From: CAWUKT01 sp963923035
GTDB taxonomy: Bacteria; Bacteroidota; Bacteroidia; J057; JADKCL01
Assembly (NCBI GenBank): GCA_963923035.1
Contig: CAWUKT010000042.1
Location: 1 to 59,626, forward strand
Length of the DNA: 59,626 nt
Reading direction: 5' to 3'
A program made the translations under genes and the position numbers. The notes below the pieces were generated by a model. The model saw only the letters and a program-made list of their open reading frames with translations. It ran no database searches and was not told where the DNA came from. This document shows positions 9,130-17,715 of this stretch, in pieces. Each line of letters opens with the position of its first letter. Positions within the stretch are counted from its first letter, which is position 1.

Positions 9130-12100
9130 CTATTCGTTGTCAATGGGAGAATGGACAGCGCCAAAGTTGGGGTGGTTGGCATTGCCGGGGTAAATCTCCT
9201 TGATGTGGGCGTAGACGAATTTGGGAGGCAGGAACTTCCCGGCCGTGGGGCCGGTCCTTTCGCGGGCCACCGGCGACATCGTGATTTTGTACTCGAACAC
9301 GTGGCCTTTCTGGACCCAGTTCCGGACCCGGGTCTCATTCGACTGCATCAGGTCGTTGGCCGAGGCGGTCATGGCCACGATATTGTCCTTGCCGCCCTTC
9401 CCGCCAAACATTTTGGCGATCAGGTGGCCCCGTTCCCCGTAGTACGTCCCCTTGGGACTGTAATCCTTCCACTTGGGGAAATCCCCCTTGGGGGCTTCTC
9501 CCCCGGAGATCGGATAATCTGCAATGATCATCTGCGACCCGTAGCCCCCGGCCTTGACGGTGGTGGGCTTGGCTGTATTGTCGACCTTCTCCCAGGCAGT
9601 CCCGTAGCTGGCATAATCAAAATCCCGAATCGCTCTCCGATCGTTGACCGGATGGGCCCGGAGCTTGAATTGCGTACCATCCCGGGAATAGGCTTCGTAG
9701 ACGATGAGGCGTTCGTTATTGCCCTTGTCGTAAATCTCGTCGTTGACCTTGAATTCCTGGGGGAGGCCCTCCAGGGTTTGAATTTGGAACTCCTCCGCTA
9801 TTTCCTCCAACATGCCTCCGACTTCCTCCAGGTAGTCCGAGATATCGGTTTTGCGTTGGGGACTGTCTTCCCGGCTCCGGGGATACCTTTGGTTGATCGT
9901 TGCCAGTTCCTGGCGGGCATAATCCGCCGTGTCATTCATCTTTTGGATGAAATTGTTCTGGTCGCCACTGGGGACCCGGTTCATGTACTCATCCCGGATG
10001 GTGAGGATGGTCCGGCGGATATTTTCTTCCTGTTCGCTGGCCATGAGGACTTCCATCTCGCCGGTCTCAGTCATGGTGGCGCGGATGTGGTGGTCCTCGG
10101 TGCCGAAGGTCAGGTGAAGCACTTCATCCCCCGGCTGGGCACCCTCGGGCTGGTCCCCGCTGGCCTCTTCTTCCTCCCCGCCGATCCCCAGCATTTGCAA
10201 GAAGGCCGTTCCGGCTTCCAGCGCTTTGTCGATCAGCCAGTCGATGGCCTCATTGATCTTTTCCCGGGCGGCTTCAATCATCTCCGAGATCTTATCGGAG
10301 AGTCCCCCCAGGCCCACCTGGCGGGCCAGGAAGCTGATCGCGACGGGAATCCCGTCGGCCAGGGCTTGTTCCAGGAAATTCGCCGCGGTCGTCAGGTTGC
10401 CGTTGGCGATGTCGAGGACGCCCTTCACAAACGTATTCACGATCTCGAGGATCTCGGTGAGCTTCTCAATGAAGCTCATCACCGCATTGTAGAAGGCAAT
10501 GGCGCTGTTGATGACCGCCATGATGCCGGTCGGATCGAGCATCGACAGAATCTTCGTCGTGACCGCAGTGATGATCCGGGTCATGATCCACTCCTGGATG
10601 GCCCCCATGATCATGCTCCACAGGTCATTCAATTTCTCCACCACGTACTCCCAAATCGCAATCGGCCCCCGCTCAATCACGTCCTTGACAAAGGTCCAGA
10701 TGCCGGTCAGCGTATCTAAGACCCCGCGAATCTGGTCGACCCGTTCCTGGCCGATCTTCAGGGCGAGCCGTTCCAATACATTGTCGACGGTGATGCCGAG
10801 GACTTCCATCGCCATGCCGAGAATTGATTGGAGACTTAGGTCTTGCGGAACCGTAATTCCACCCTCGGCGAGGGTGCCAAAGAGCCACGTTTGCAGGCCA
10901 TTGATGAGGTGGGTGACGATGTTCCCGAAGAATTGGGAGAAGCCCTGCTTGATGGCGGCAATCATGTTCAGCAGGAATTGGACCGGGTCTTCCTTGATCT
11001 TTTCGAAGGCCGCCTGGACATTGGCGATGATCTCTCCGATGAGGTCGATGGGGAAGTTCATCATGCGCAGGATCAATTCGACCACGATGACCACGACCTT
11101 GACCACGAAGGTGAATAGCCGGACAATGGGTTCGCCGAATTGGTCCACGATGCGCTGGAACGCATCAATGGGATTGAGCAGGTCGTCGATGCTCATGCCC
11201 TCCCAAATCCCGGTGAAGATGCCCACGATCATGTCCACGGAGATGCCCAACTCCGCAATCAGGGCGTCGATTTTGGAGGCGGCCTGGCTGACCACGCCGG
11301 TTTCTTCCAATTGCTGGAACTTCGCTTCTCCGCCGGGCACCAGGCCCATAAAGCCCCGGATAATGTTCTTCGTGGTCCGTTCGACAACGGCTCCGGTGAA
11401 GGGATTCGTGCCGATCAGGACCGTCATCAGGTGGAAGCCCGGCACCTCATTGGCGAAACCGGCCAACCATTCCAAGAGCGAGATCTTGATCAGTTCCAAT
11501 ACCTTCGCGGCGACTTCCAGGGCAAAGTCGAGGAAGTCCTGGAGCAATTCGGTGAAGTCCGTCCAAACCGATTGGAAGACGCCGGGGAGGTCGGCGAGGG
11601 TTTCGAGGGTAAATGCATTCCAGACCCGGGTCACGATGGCATTGAAGCGTCCGAGGAGGGAGAAGAAGCGGGACAATTGGGTGTCAATCCAGTCCGCCGT
11701 TTCCTGCAAGGTGCCTTTCTCTTCCATTTCCGCCACTTCGGTCTCCTTCCCAATCAGGATCAGGAAGTCCTTCAGGATGTCCACCGTGGGCGCTTCGACT
11801 TCATCTTCGAGGGGAAATTTGCTGCCGATGACCTTGGTGGCAAGGACGTAGGCGGGGCTGTTTTCTTCGAGGAAACCCACCAAAGGACGGACCACGGCTT
11901 CTTTGACCAGCTCCAAAATGGTGCTGCTGGCGCTCTCGGCGAAGGAGACGACATCGTTGTAGAGGGGGGTAAAATGCCGGTCGAGTACGCGGAGGTTGCC
12001 GTCGATGCCGAGGGAAACGCCCATCTCGTCCCAGGCGGAAGAAATGGTATTCTCAATGCGCCCCATGCTCAGGTTGAGCCGGGACAATTCGTTTTCGATG

Positions 12101-13617
12101 AAGGTGGCGGCCCGCTCTATCAGGCCGTACTCGTTCAGTTTTTCGTAGGCGAGGTTGCCGAAGGGGACGAGTCCCATCAGGCCGCGGATGAGGCCCTGCA
12201 TGTCCTGGTCGACGGAGCGGCCCCGGATGACATCGTATTCGATGACATAGCTGAAGAGGGTATAGCCGGGGATATTGTCGACGATGCGGCTGACATTGAT
12301 GCCGAGGAAATCGGCGGCGTCGAGGAGGGCATCGAGAACATCGCGGAAGCTCGCCTGGATGCTGCCATCGCTTTCTTCCTCGGGCGTGGCCGACTTGGAC
12401 AGAAATTTCGGGGCGGCGCCTTGTTGGACGGTGTGCGCGAGTTCGTGGGCAATGAGGAAGTCCCCGGAAGGCGTTCCGGGATTGAATTCGCCGGCGCCAA
12501 AGAAGACGTTGCGGCCGAATGCAAAGGCGCGGGCGCCCAGTTGTTGGCTGAGGGCCGCGGCGGCGGGATCGGTGTGGACGCGGATGTCGGCAAAGCTGGC
12601 GCCGATGCCGGCCTCCATTTGGCCCCGGGTGGGGTCGGGCAGGGGTTGGCCGGCGCCGTCGCGTTGGCGGATTTCCCGCTCGGTTTGGGCGGAGGCCTCG
12701 CCTCCTCCTTGGTTCACGCCCTTGGGCTGGGCCTCTTCTTCTTCCTCTTCCTGGATCAGCTCGGGCGCTTTCTGGACTTCCGCTTCGGGCTCCGGCTCGG
12801 GCTGCTCCTGAATTTCGGTTTCCTCCCGTTGGACTTCTTCCTCTTCTTCCCGCCGGGCCGTGAGCGTTTGTACTTCCCCGAGGGGATCGGCCTTTTCAGC
12901 CACCTGTTCTTCCCCCTCCATCGGCTGCATTTCGTCCTCCTCGGGCTGGACCTCCTCTTCCATCGGCAGTACGGCGGGCACCTCGGCCACCATTTGCGCT
13001 TCTTCCTGTTTGGCCGCTGTTTCCTCCTCTTTTCCCTGCACCTCTTCTTCCTTTTCCTGCAATTCTTCCTTGGCGACCATTTCCTCCTCTTTTCCTTGCA
13101 CCTCTTCCTCCTTCCCCTGCAATTCCTCCATCTTCGCGACCTCTTCTTCTTTCTCCTGCAACTCTTCCTTCGCCACCATTTCCTCTTCTTTGCCCTGCAC
13201 TTCCTCCTCCTTATTGGCCAGCTCATCTTCTTTCGCGCTCACCTTTTCCTCGGCCGTTTTGGATTGTACCTCTTCCTCCCCCGACTTCTGGACCGACCAG
13301 TTTTGGAGGACCTGGCGGTGCGCGGCGGGCAATTGGAAGTTGGCGGAAAGGGCGGCTGGAGACGGAGAATTGCTGCCGCTGTGGTTGGAGGGCTGGTAGT
13401 TCTGGACCACGTTTTGGGCGACCCGGTCCGCCTCGGCTTCAGCCGGATCATCCGACTTCCCAATCTTGATTTTGGCCTGGGGTTGGGGGTTACGGGAGAT
13501 TTCCGGGGTCTCCTGGCGGGCAATCTGGGATTGGGGATCGGGGGAATGAGAACCCTGCTCCGAACGTTTGATCGAAGCCGGCGCGGGCTTGTTCACTTTG
13601 TTGGCGTGGTCGGCCAT
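9130..13617 (-). CDS. eCIS cargo candidate: eCIS core domain (DUF4157) + helical repeats + C-terminal NS-type nuclease
   Basis: 1495 residues. Order: (1) residues ~50-70, SDDPAEAEADRVAQ, the first conserved piece of the eCIS core domain; (2) ~113-300, very Glu-rich low-complexity repeats built from EEVQGKEEE and ELQEKEEE; (3) ~325-402, the core DUF4157 part with FADIRVHTD, ARAFAFGRNVFFG and the zincin motif HELAHTVQQ (391-399); (4) ~449-860, three degenerate ~138-residue hydrophobic/amphipathic helical repeats beginning at ~449, ~586 and ~725; (5) ~860-1190, more long amphipathic helices; (6) a C-terminal endonuclease with ERGHLIAKMFGG (1395-1406, catalytic His 1398), DNIVAM, an Asn-rich SANDLMQSNE (Asn 1421/1427, Glu 1428) and YKITMSP, matching the Endonuclea_NS_2 pattern of polymorphic toxins. 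DUF4157 proteins are known to mark eCIS-associated toxins. It lies beside the ATPase and structural genes, on the opposite strand. Inference: this is the particle payload and a DNA/RNA-degrading effector. No signal peptide. Confidence 0.88.
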   Translation of the reverse strand: MADHANKVNKPAPASIKRSEQGSHSPDPQSQIARQETPEISRNPQPQAKIKIGKSDDPAEAEADRVAQNVVQNYQPSNHSGSNSPSPAALSANFQLPAAHRQVLQNWSVQKSGEEEVQSKTAEEKVSAKEDELANKEEEVQGKEEEMVAKEELQEKEEEVAKMEELQGKEEEVQGKEEEMVAKEELQEKEEEVQGKEEETAAKQEEAQMVAEVPAVLPMEEEVQPEEDEMQPMEGEEQVAEKADPLGEVQTLTARREEEEEVQREETEIQEQPEPEPEAEVQKAPELIQEEEEEEAQPKGVNQGGGEASAQTEREIRQRDGAGQPLPDPTRGQMEAGIGASFADIRVHTDPAAAALSQQLGARAFAFGRNVFFGAGEFNPGTPSGDFLIAHELAHTVQQGAAPKFLSKSATPEEESDGSIQASFRDVLDALLDAADFLGINVSRIVDNIPGYTLFSYVIEYDVIRGRSVDQDMQGLIRGLMGLVPFGNLAYEKLNEYGLIERAATFIENELSRLNLSMGRIENTISSAWDEMGVSLGIDGNLRVLDRHFTPLYNDVVSFAESASSTILELVKEAVVRPLVGFLEENSPAYVLATKVIGSKFPLEDEVEAPTVDILKDFLILIGKETEVAEMEEKGTLQETADWIDTQLSRFFSLLGRFNAIVTRVWNAFTLETLADLPGVFQSVWTDFTELLQDFLDFALEVAAKVLELIKISLLEWLAGFANEVPGFHLMTVLIGTNPFTGAVVERTTKNIIRGFMGLVPGGEAKFQQLEETGVVSQAASKIDALIAELGISVDMIVGIFTGIWEGMSIDDLLNPIDAFQRIVDQFGEPIVRLFTFVVKVVVIVVELILRMMNFPIDLIGEIIANVQAAFEKIKEDPVQFLLNMIAAIKQGFSQFFGNIVTHLINGLQTWLFGTLAEGGITVPQDLSLQSILGMAMEVLGITVDNVLERLALKIGQERVDQIRGVLDTLTGIWTFVKDVIERGPIAIWEYVVEKLNDLWSMIMGAIQEWIMTRIITAVTTKILSMLDPTGIMAVINSAIAFYNAVMSFIEKLTEILEIVNTFVKGVLDIANGNLTTAANFLEQALADGIPVAISFLARQVGLGGLSDKISEMIEAAREKINEAIDWLIDKALEAGTAFLQMLGIGGEEEEASGDQPEGAQPGDEVLHLTFGTEDHHIRATMTETGEMEVLMASEQEENIRRTILTIRDEYMNRVPSGDQNNFIQKMNDTADYARQELATINQRYPRSREDSPQRKTDISDYLEEVGGMLEEIAEEFQIQTLEGLPQEFKVNDEIYDKGNNERLIVYEAYSRDGTQFKLRAHPVNDRRAIRDFDYASYGTAWEKVDNTAKPTTVKAGGYGSQMIIADYPISGGEAPKGDFPKWKDYSPKGTYYGERGHLIAKMFGGKGGKDNIVAMTASANDLMQSNETRVRNWVQKGHVFEYKITMSPVARERTGPTAGKFLPPKFVYAHIKEIYPGNANHPNFGAVHSPIDNE

Positions 13618-13757
13618 GGAGAGCGTCGTGGTTCTTTATTGTAGGGTGAGAAGGGGAAAAGAAGTTACGAATATTCGGGGGGAAATCCGAGGGGGGAAAT
13701 GGGAGGGGGATGCAGACGGGGTTCCTTTCCCCCGGAAATATTTTGCAAATTCACTCC

Positions 13758-15116
13758 ATGAACAAGGCGCAACTCACCTGGAAGCACATGGTCGCCCAAC
13801 TCGACCGCGAGTTGGATTGGCTGGCGGAGACCCTGGCCGAGCAATTGAAGCGGACGGCCGAGACCGGCCGTCTCTCCGGACCGATCACCGACCTGCCGAT
13901 TCCGCCGCTCAGTGAGGTGGAAACGCCTTACAATGAATTTGTGCGCAGCTATGACCTCGGTCCGGGCGAACGCCTCCTGGTCATGTTGACCCTCGCGCCT
14001 TACCTCCGACCTACGCTCCTCCAACTGCTGGCCACCCGCCACCCCGACGGGAAAATCCGCCCCGAACTCGGCGCCTTTTCGAGCCACTCCTTCCCCGGAT
14101 TCCTCCCCACCGTGAACACAGCCTTGTTCCTGCTGGGGGGCAATAGCCTCGAAGACCGCATCGTCTGGATGCATTTTATCCAGCGGGAGTTCGTGTTGGT
14201 GAAGCAAGGCTGGATCCGCTTGGAGACTTTGCAGCGGCACGAACCGGAGACCGGGGCCCTGATGAAGCCGGGCCGTGAGATGATGCGTTGGATCACGGAG
14301 GGTCAGTTGGGCACGCCTGATTTTGGGGCCGATTTCCCCGCCGAACAAATCACCACCGCCCGTGAATGGGAGGAATTGGTATTGTCGCCGGGCACGGAAG
14401 CACAGGTGAACGAATTGCTGGATTGGGTGAAGTATGAAAAGGTCGTGATGGATGAATTGGGGCTGCGGAACAAGGTGGCCCCCGGGTTCCGGGCCTTGTT
14501 TTATGGGCCTCCCGGGACGGGCAAGACCTTTACGACTTCCCTGCTGGGCAAGGTCACGGGCCGGCCCGTGTTTCGGATTGACCTGAGTCAGGTCGTCAGC
14601 AAGTACATCGGCGAGACTGAGAAGAACCTGCGGAGCGTCTTCGACCAGGCCGAACAACGGGATTGGATCCTGTTTTTTGATGAGGCGGACGCCCTGTTTG
14701 GGAAGCGGACCTCGGTCTCTGACGCGAAGGACCGCTACGCCAACCAGGAGGTGAGCTATCTTCTCCAGCGCATCGAGCTCCACGATGGCCTGGTGGTATT
14801 GGCGACGAACCACCGCGACAATCTCGACAAGGCCTTTACCCGCCGCTTCCAGCTGGTTGTCCAATTTCCCATGCCCAATCCCTCCGAGCGCCTCCGCCTC
14901 TGGCAGAATGCGCTTCCCCCCGAGGTCGAACTGGCGGAAGACGTCTACCTGCCAGAACTGGCCGACCGGTACGAATTGTCCGGGGGCAGCATCATGAATG
15001 TAATCCGGTACTGCGTCTTGCAGGCCGCCCGGCGGGACAGCAAGGTGGTCCTGGCCACCGATTGTATGGAAGGCGTACGGCGGGAATACCGGAAGGTGGG
15101 ACGGATCATCAAGTAG
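13758..15116 (+). CDS. AAA+ ATPase of the contractile injection system (Afp15/Pvc15-like)
   Basis: 452 residues. An N-terminal ~200-residue helical region (start ATG at 13758; the longer frame upstream lacks family-like sequence) precedes one AAA+ module: Walker A GPPGTGKT (~residue 250), Walker B ILFFDEADALFGKR, sensor LATNHRDNLDKAF, and arginine finger candidates in TRRFQ. Family knowledge: every complete eCIS cluster carries such an ATPase; its role is in assembly, sheath processing or cargo handling in the cytoplasm and is not fully settled. Here it is divergent from the cargo gene (140 bp apart) and separated from the structural gene train by the ~0.9 kb repeat-bearing gap, so it may be transcribed independently of the particle genes. 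Confidence 0.92.
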   Translation: MNKAQLTWKHMVAQLDRELDWLAETLAEQLKRTAETGRLSGPITDLPIPPLSEVETPYNEFVRSYDLGPGERLLVMLTLAPYLRPTLLQLLATRHPDGKIRPELGAFSSHSFPGFLPTVNTALFLLGGNSLEDRIVWMHFIQREFVLVKQGWIRLETLQRHEPETGALMKPGREMMRWITEGQLGTPDFGADFPAEQITTAREWEELVLSPGTEAQVNELLDWVKYEKVVMDELGLRNKVAPGFRALFYGPPGTGKTFTTSLLGKVTGRPVFRIDLSQVVSKYIGETEKNLRSVFDQAEQRDWILFFDEADALFGKRTSVSDAKDRYANQEVSYLLQRIELHDGLVVLATNHRDNLDKAFTRRFQLVVQFPMPNPSERLRLWQNALPPEVELAEDVYLPELADRYELSGGSIMNVIRYCVLQAARRDSKVVLATDCMEGVRREYRKVGRIIK

Positions 15117-15151
15117 GTCTGATGTTCCGGATGAATAATATGAGTATTTGA

Positions 15152-15677
15152 GGTGTTCGGGCGCGCCCAATTTAATTGGGCCAATCCGGGGTTTGGCGGC
15201 GGGAATCCACTGATTTAGGGAGTAGTCTTCAAAGATCGCTTGGCGTGTCCAGCGCCGAGGTCGGCTCGCCCAGCCCGGGGCTAGGGGGGACCTAAAGGTC
15301 AGCTGGACATGTCCGGCCCTTTGCTGGGCAAGCCCGGCCCGACTTTGGGGGGTACCCAAAGGTTGGCTGGACGGGTCCGCCTCATCGCTGGGCTTGCCCG
15401 ACGCGGACTTAGGGGGTGCCTGGAGGATCGGTGGACGTCCCCAGCTCGACCTTAGGGGGGACCCAAAGGTCAGCCGGACTTGCCCAGCCTTTTGCTGGGC
15501 GTGCTGACCTGAGGCCTGGGCCCGCTCACCCAATGCCTGGGGGCGCTTCCCGCCTTGGTCAGGGGGCTTCAGTTGAAGGGGAGCCAGCTCCACTTCGATG
15601 CAAGCTCACTTCACTTCGAGGTAAGTGAGCTTAGGTTGAAGTGAAGCCAGCTTCGCTCTGAGGTAAGCCAGCTTACC
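15152..15677. repeat. Intergenic array of degenerate ~21-bp tandem units (phased palindromes)
   Basis: The region between the ATPase and the structural genes is periodic. Clear units run from ~15216 to 15677. A first part shows three-unit supermodules (starting 15216, 15282, 15345, 15410, 15453; spacing 66, 63, 65, 43) with TAGGGGGGACC, then CTGGAC-nn-GTCC, then CTGGGC-nn-GCCC; the palindrome arms are mostly kept while the two central bases vary. A second part (15572, 15593, 15614, 15635, 15656) has exact 21-bp steps with cores such as GGAGC-CA-GCTCC, GAAGC-CA-GCTTC, GGTAAGC-CA-GCTTACC, and a 10-bp inverted repeat at 15602-15633. Some units are 22-23 bp and stops occur, so it is not simply coding. 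A GCCCAAT/ATTGGGC hairpin at 15165-15181 marks the left edge. Confidence 0.75.
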
Positions 15678-16012
15678 AAAAGGCCAGGACCTCCTAAGAA
15701 TATTTAGAGATCGTTTCAAATCCAGTGGTTTTATTCTGTCCATCCCCCTGTTACTCCAATTTTATATGCCACTGCAATTTTCCAAAATATTGTCTCCAGG
15801 CTTGGTTGGGCCGAATGGATACCGATTTGACCGGCTGTGGGAATCAACTTTCCCTTTCCACCCCGGCTTTTTTTTCACGCGATGGAGAGGGAGGTGGTCG
15901 AAATAAATCACAGGTTGGTCAGCCATTCAGGAGCATTTATCTCTCATTTCGCCCTTGTCTATCCCAATTGAATTTGGTAATTTATTGTCCCTACTTTAAA
16001 GAGACCTGACAA
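15678..16012 (+). promoter_or_regulatory. AT-rich leader of the eCIS structural gene train
   Basis: After the GC-rich array, composition shifts abruptly to AT-rich and stays so up to the first structural gene, which is expected for the promoter region. The best candidate is TTG at 15968-15970 with TACTTTAA at 15992-15999 (21 bases apart), a weak match to the -33/-7 pair. No gene, RNA or terminator is visible in this stretch. Confidence 0.35.
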
Positions 16013-16603
16013 ATGATCAATGAAGCCCTCGATTTTCTCGTTGCCGAGTTGAATCAGTACATCCAATTGAAAACCTCCTTTGCCTCGAAGGTAAAGTTGG
16101 GGATGTTGTTTGATGATACGGGCAAGGAAGTCACCGGCGACAACCTGATCTACTGTCAACTGGTCAACATCGAAGAAGAGCGGATCGGAAAAGCCCAACT
16201 CCCGTTGGCTCCCCCGGTGGGGAGTACCTTCCCGGTCCGAAATCCGGAAATCAAGTTGAATACCTGCGTCCAGTTCGCCGCCATTCCCGGAGGCGAGGAC
16301 ACTGACTATTCCACTTCCCTCCAATTGCTCTCCCTCGTCATTCAGTTTTTCCAGTACCGTCACGTCTTCAATACCAGTAACTCGCCAGCGCTCCCGGCCA
16401 ACCTGGATACCCTGATCATGGAACTGTATCCGTTGACCCTCGAAAACCAGAACTACCTCTGGGGAACGCTCGGCGCGAAATACAAGCCCTCCGTGGTGTA
16501 CAAGCTCCGCCTGATCGTCATTCTGGACGATTCCGTGCTGGATGCCGCTGGTGCGCCGCGGGTCATCGATCAGAAAGTCGGCAAACACAAGCATCAGCCA
16601 TGA
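16013..16603 (+). CDS. DUF4255 protein, eCIS cap/terminator (Afp16/Pvc16-like)
   Basis: 196 residues. The N-terminus MINEALDFLVAELNQYIQ and the strand pattern around NLIYCQLVNIEEER, PEIKLNTCVQFAA, SLQLLSLVIQFFQ and LIMELYPLTLENQNYLWGTLGAKYKPSVVYKLRLIVI are typical of the DUF4255 family, which includes the N-terminal domain of Afp16/Pvc16, the cap that ends tube and sheath polymerisation at the distal end. It is the first gene of the structural train. Its stop overlaps the start of the next gene by 4 bases (ATGA), so the two are probably translationally coupled. Confidence 0.85.
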   Translation: MINEALDFLVAELNQYIQLKTSFASKVKLGMLFDDTGKEVTGDNLIYCQLVNIEEERIGKAQLPLAPPVGSTFPVRNPEIKLNTCVQFAAIPGGEDTDYSTSLQLLSLVIQFFQYRHVFNTSNSPALPANLDTLIMELYPLTLENQNYLWGTLGAKYKPSVVYKLRLIVILDDSVLDAAGAPRVIDQKVGKHKHQP

Positions 16604-17652
16604 CCAGGTCCTATGTCAATCTGACGCGCATTTCCCTGCTCCACGGTTACTATACCGATGGCGCAACGGACGACTTCAGCCTGGCTCCGACCGAGGACAC
16701 CCAGCGCTTTTTCCGCAATTACCGCCTCAAGTTTGGCGCTCCGGCCCGGACGGTCCGGGACAAGTACATCATCCTGCAGGAGCAGGTGAATGGTGGCCCG
16801 CTCATCGAGCTGCCCGCGACTTACCAGTGGCGCTTTGTCCTGTCCCTCCAGAATGCCCATTTCCCCAACTTCACCGACCTCGGATCGGCCACCGGCAATG
16901 AGATTTTCCTGTTCGAGAACCAATTGGCCGGGACGGCCTTGCACGGCGGGTCCTTTACCAGGATGCAACTGGTTGGCGAACAATTTACCTGGTCGGGGCT
17001 GACGGCCGGAACGACCCAGGTGACCGCGACCCATGATGTGAGTGGAGACAATTTCGTGGTGGATGTGGTGTCGGAGGATGAAAATGGGACGGCCGTGCTT
17101 TCGGTGCGGTTGGATTTGGAGAAAAAGACCCCGGGGATCTATACCCTGCTGGGCGATGGCCCCGGAGACACGGTGCAGATCTATTACGATGCGACCCTGG
17201 CCGGCCGGGGAGTCTTTGGGATCGTCCACCTGACGGAAGGTGGCGGTTTGAGCGTGGGCAGTGACCACGACATCACATTTGCCGCCCGTTCGGCGGCCTG
17301 GAAATACTTCCTCGTCTTAAAGGGGAGCCATACCGGCTTCGACTATTCCATTTTTGAAAATATTAGCTCTCCCAGCCTGGCCTTCTCGGAGGTTCCGGTA
17401 CTGGGACTTTCAGGTGCTGATGGCGCGACCCGTGACATGCTGACCGGCATGTATTCCGGGGCCACCATCCGCCTCATACAATCAACTGGCCCCATTGCTT
17501 ATAGCGAGGCTCCACGCCCCGCAATCGCCCTTGGACGCGAGAGTACCACCAACGGTGGCTCTGTGGTCCCCATCATCAAGAATCTACCCAATCCCGACCC
17601 CGGTGCGCCCAACGCAGCGGTCATTGTAGGGGTTGATCCGCCCAACCCCTGA
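16600..17652 (+). CDS. eCIS-associated protein of unknown function, between cap and sheath genes
   Basis: 350 residues, no signal peptide, no membrane segment. I do not recognise a family. The sequence is beta-rich: an N-terminal segment with VRDKYIILQEQ, a middle with regular strands (GEQFTWSGLTAGTTQVTATHD, NFVVDVVSEDENGTAVLSVRLDLE), ILVLKGS-like sheets, and a Pro/Gly-rich end. Position gives the only hint: it overlaps the DUF4255 gene by 4 bases and precedes the sheath genes, so a second cap or cap-adaptor component is plausible (AlgoCIS is reported to have a two-part cap). A Phe/Tyr-rich segment around KYFLVLKGSHTGFDYSIFENI resembles the end of a small globular domain. An accessory role unrelated to the cap cannot be excluded. 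Confidence 0.7.
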   Translation: MTRSYVNLTRISLLHGYYTDGATDDFSLAPTEDTQRFFRNYRLKFGAPARTVRDKYIILQEQVNGGPLIELPATYQWRFVLSLQNAHFPNFTDLGSATGNEIFLFENQLAGTALHGGSFTRMQLVGEQFTWSGLTAGTTQVTATHDVSGDNFVVDVVSEDENGTAVLSVRLDLEKKTPGIYTLLGDGPGDTVQIYYDATLAGRGVFGIVHLTEGGGLSVGSDHDITFAARSAAWKYFLVLKGSHTGFDYSIFENISSPSLAFSEVPVLGLSGADGATRDMLTGMYSGATIRLIQSTGPIAYSEAPRPAIALGRESTTNGGSVVPIIKNLPNPDPGAPNAAVIVGVDPPNP

Positions 17653-17715
17653 TCGGGGCGGCGCCATGCTAGAGATACGTACTACGATTTTTTAACTTAT
17701 TAAAACACGCAAACG

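Noticed and set aside
11140..13644. An 834-codon plus-strand frame opposite the cargo gene
   Set aside because: Low-complexity shadow of the Glu-rich repeats (read as Leu/Phe-rich) with no independent gene signals.
13665..15593. A 642-codon minus-strand frame covering the ATPase gene and part of the 21-bp array
   Set aside because: Mostly the shadow of the ATPase; only its N-terminal part reads the array, where other units contain stops and frame shifts. Kept only as an alternative origin of the array.
15216..15677. CRISPR array
   Set aside because: Units are contiguous 21-bp degenerate repeats without unique spacers, and there are no cas genes.
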